Source: Daucus carota subsp. sativus
Taxonomy: Eukaryota > Streptophyta > Magnoliopsida > Apiales > Apiaceae
Assembly (NCBI RefSeq): GCF_001625215.2
Contig: NC_030385.2
Coordinates: forward strand, 35,985,598 to 36,049,597
Length of the DNA stretch: 64,000 nt
Direction of reading: 5' to 3'
A program made the position numbers and the translations under genes. Shown here in pieces: positions 61,356 through 64,000 of the stretch. Within the stretch, counting starts at the first letter, position 1. Every line of letters starts with the position of its first letter. The notes under the pieces were generated by a model. It was not told the DNA's origin. It saw only the letters and a program-made list of their open reading frames with translations, and ran no database searches.

Positions 61356-64000
61356 GATGGCTGATACAAAGGTGTGTTATTATTTCCTGCTCTCCTATAT
61401 TTTAGTTCAGGGTTGTAATATTTTATTTCAGTATTCCTTAATTTCTTAGAGATATTATTTTATGAGAGGTTTTTTCCTAGATAATACTTTTAATCGAATG
61501 TTTATGACCATGTATACAATATGCCCTGATTTCATTTCTTTATGCCACCAGGACAACTGCAGAGATTTTGAGCTGGAGAATATGAACATAAGGATGGGTG
61601 GACAAAGAGATGTGCAGAGTAATATAAGGTATATACTGGTGTGAAAAGGTAAAGCTAATGATGGTGAAAGAGGGCACATGACTTGGGATTTTCTTCATCT
61701 CCAAGTATCTCCATATAAATTCCACATATATAATATAAGGTATACAAGTTAAATTAAATTTTAATGTAGAGAAAGCATATTTGTTAAAGGATAAGTTAGG
61801 TTAGTATGCTTTGTTTGAAACTGAATGTACATTCACAAATGGTTGGAAAGTGACACACTAATATGAATCAATATGGAGTAGTTGCTTTACATAAAATGTC
61901 TCTTGTTCATTACTCTTTTAGAGCAGGTTGTAATTTCTTGTCCTGTACTCTTTGTTGAAAGGGTGAAAAGGAAATCCAGTTTGGTTTCAGGACCTATAAA
62001 GTTTCAAGATTTTGAATGGGAACTCCTTTATATCTTTTTATGGGGTCCATTACAATAATTGTAAACCAAGTGTTCCTGCACTTTCGGTTTGATTAACCCT
62101 CCTGACCTCCAGTCTATCCTTCCATCTGGGTGCTGTTGATTAACAGGTAAGTGTTCTATCTAGGTCTAATTCTATCCGATTTCTGTCTGATCCTCCCATA
62201 GATCTGTGCAACTGATATCCGGTAAAGTCTCCATCTAGGTCCAGTTAGTGCTATAGATATCAGATAAATCCTCCTATCTGGTTTGAGAGTTTGGCGCTTC
62301 TCTTCCTCTACATTTATATTTTGGTATGTGTTTAGATAATCACATCCTCGTTAGTTTCTGCTGAAGCGCTTGACACATTTCTTGTTTCTCTGTGCCTAAT
62401 TCATGACCTTTAATCCATTGAAAGCTGGAATTTTCATATTAATTATAATCACTTCGATTAGATTTCCCTTCCTATCCTAATGTCCCATGCATGTCATCAT
62501 TGGAGCCTTAGAGGTATGAAATAAAGTGGAAAACTCATGTTGCTGTGCAAGTGCGTGCTCTACCAATAATTAAGCCAGCAAATTTCACTCTGTATCAAGA
62601 ATTGACCCTTGAACCTTTTCCTTTTTGTTTGTTTATTTAATTTACAATTGTTAATGACATAGTATCTGGTAGTGATATCTGATACTTTAATAAAGCCCAT
62701 CTTGTTAAATTAATAATTCCATTGTGTTGTTTAAACATCTGTGATCTTGTTGTCAGTCCTTTTCAATCTCCGAATGATTGATATGGGAAATTGTGCAATA
62801 TCCTTGCCACGTAAAATTGGAAAGGGCATATGTATTATAGGGTGATTGTGTGATGTACAATATATTATACACAAGCTTGAGACGAGTTGAGATGTTACAT
62901 AGTTTACATGGGTGATGATTTGTGACAAGTGATTGTTGTGTGCCAACTATTAGCGGTTATTTATACCTGTTTATTTATAGCGGTTGATAGGTGAAAAGTG
63001 AAAACTCTAGAAAGATTGTTTCAAGTGACATAATACAAAATTTTACCAAGCACGGGGCAGAGGAAGAATTTATAGTAGGGGATAATAAACAATACTTGTT
63101 ATGACAAGGTACTTAAGTCTTAGATTGACAGCAAAGAATTTTAGTGATAATTTTACCTAAAAACATAGCTATGAGGTTTCTTATCATCTTGCTATATGAG
63201 AAATAATCATCGAGAAAATAAACAGCAAGGAGAATAAGGGGTTTTGGGAATTTTCAGGGGTATTTTCGGTGCAAGCTCACAGGTTTGTGTAATATGTATA
63301 TTTGTCAACGATACAAATTGTTCACAGCTGTTAGAAAATTCGATACAGTGATTATCAATATTTGGGCAGCTGTGTGGACTATAGAATTGCAACTATAAAT
63401 TTGTAGATTTTTTAAATGCACCGTCAGAGCCAATATGGTTTTTGTGTTGCCCGTGACATCAAACTTGAGACACATTGCCCTTTAATCAATTTTTCAACGA
63501 TGCTGGAAGAGGAAAATTGATCCTGCGAACATGCCTGCAAGTAGCGACGTAACTTCAGAGCACGCTGATTAGAACCGTGGTCCGTGGTGTCACTCTCCAT
63601 TCGTTTTTCTTCGCTGTTGTTCATTAGGCTGAGTAGGAATGAGCTCTTTTCTGGAAAGTGGAAACCATGGATGACAACAACTAGGCTGAGTAGGAGTGAG
63701 CCTTTTCTGGAAACCATGAATGAGCTCTTTTCGAACGCTACGATTTTCTCAGGTTAGAACACACAAATTTATCAATAAAATCAACACGTTGATTGTACCG
63801 AGAGGCTGTTTGCCGGGGCTTAAAGCTCGGTTTTAAGTCATCTCTGTCTTTAAACTAAAAACATGTCTCTTTGTGTAATTAAAAGTAATAAGTCAGAAGT
63901 CGGCTTAAAGTCATAAATAAGCCAGAAACGGACTTATAACCATAATTTAATTTGAGGTATTTTTTTCGGTGACTAAATTTTTTTGAACTTTATTTTCTGA
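61356..64000. other. 3' flank of the PDLP gene and distal spacer
   Basis: Probable 3' UTR, possibly with an intron, up to about 61,700-62,000. Beyond that it is spacer without a supportable gene. The minus-strand frame at 63424-63717 crosses a local duplication and shows no domain. The final 200 bases resemble TE-like AT-rich DNA. Confidence 0.45.
63625..63735. repeat. Local imperfect tandem duplication
   Basis: TAGGCTGAGTAGGAATGAGC with TTTTCTGGAAAGTGGAAACC at about 63627 recurs as TAGGCTGAGTAGGAGTGAGC with TTTTCTGGAAACCATG at about 63683. Confidence 0.85.

Noticed and set aside
63424-63717. 97-residue minus-strand frame as a gene
   Set aside because: It crosses a local tandem duplication, and no domain or splice partner was seen.
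1-64000. CRISPR arrays, operons, bacterial promoters, plastid or mitochondrial DNA insertions
   Set aside because: Direct repeats here are tandem duplications or transposon termini without spacer arrays; no organellar gene or rRNA was recognised.

Overview
The window is nuclear DNA of a flowering plant, most likely a eudicot. The evidence is short exons with GT-AG introns, AT-rich spacers full of MITEs, a Ty1/copia retrotransposon, and plant-specific families (MORF, PHR1-type MYB-CC, DUF26/PDLP, BARD1/ROW1). The species cannot be named from sequence alone. Exon phases were followed by hand across every intron; where they close, the gene model is firm.

Layout, left to right. 1.5-4.3 kb (-): a MORF9-like organellar RNA-editing factor in four exons. 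4.3-7.1 kb: MITE and degenerate repeats. 7.1-11.7 kb (+): a decayed copy of BARD1/ROW1 with the RING and BRCT exons kept and the extended PHD finger wrecked. 13.3-15.8 kb (+): a membrane-anchored protein with a Syntaxin-6 N-terminal domain but no SNARE motif. 16.04-21.31 kb (-): a complete, very young Copia element with identical-looking LTRs, 5-bp target duplication and one frameshift, 236 bp past the stop codon of the previous gene. 22.56-26.53 kb: a composite segment bounded by a 16-bp direct repeat, with a Helitron-like terminus and a frameshifted RIN4/NOI exon. 26.64-27.37 kb: a hAT-type non-autonomous element. 27.75-32.38 kb (+): the apparently intact BARD1/ROW1 paralogue. 35.37-37.47 kb (+): a JASON/At1g04030-like acidic protein with an MGC N-terminus. 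37.88-38.91 kb: nested fold-back elements. 39.47-49.9 kb (-): a PHR1-type phosphate-starvation regulator with a 2.6-kb leader intron and a 3.7-kb intron holding a chain of elements that sit in (TA)n tracts. 52.1-57.4 kb (-): a conserved multi-exon gene I cannot name. 59.04-59.11 kb (-): a tRNA gene, anticodon UAU by position. 60.1-61.4 kb (+): a plasmodesmata-located DUF26 protein.

There is no operon-like logic; these are independent nuclear genes. Three relationships stand out. The two BARD1 copies are paralogues about 20 kb apart, one decaying, with a shared GC-AG intron. BARD1 next to a JASON-like gene recalls the Arabidopsis pair At1g04020/At1g04030 (from memory). Mobile DNA sits in introns and flanks: the Copia element downstream of the Syntaxin-6-like gene, the (TA)n elements in PHR1, and nested fold-backs in intron 1 of the unnamed gene. 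I found no clearly new multi-gene system; the most unusual pieces are the composite segment at 22.6-26.5 kb and the (TA)n element chain at 40.8-43.4 kb.
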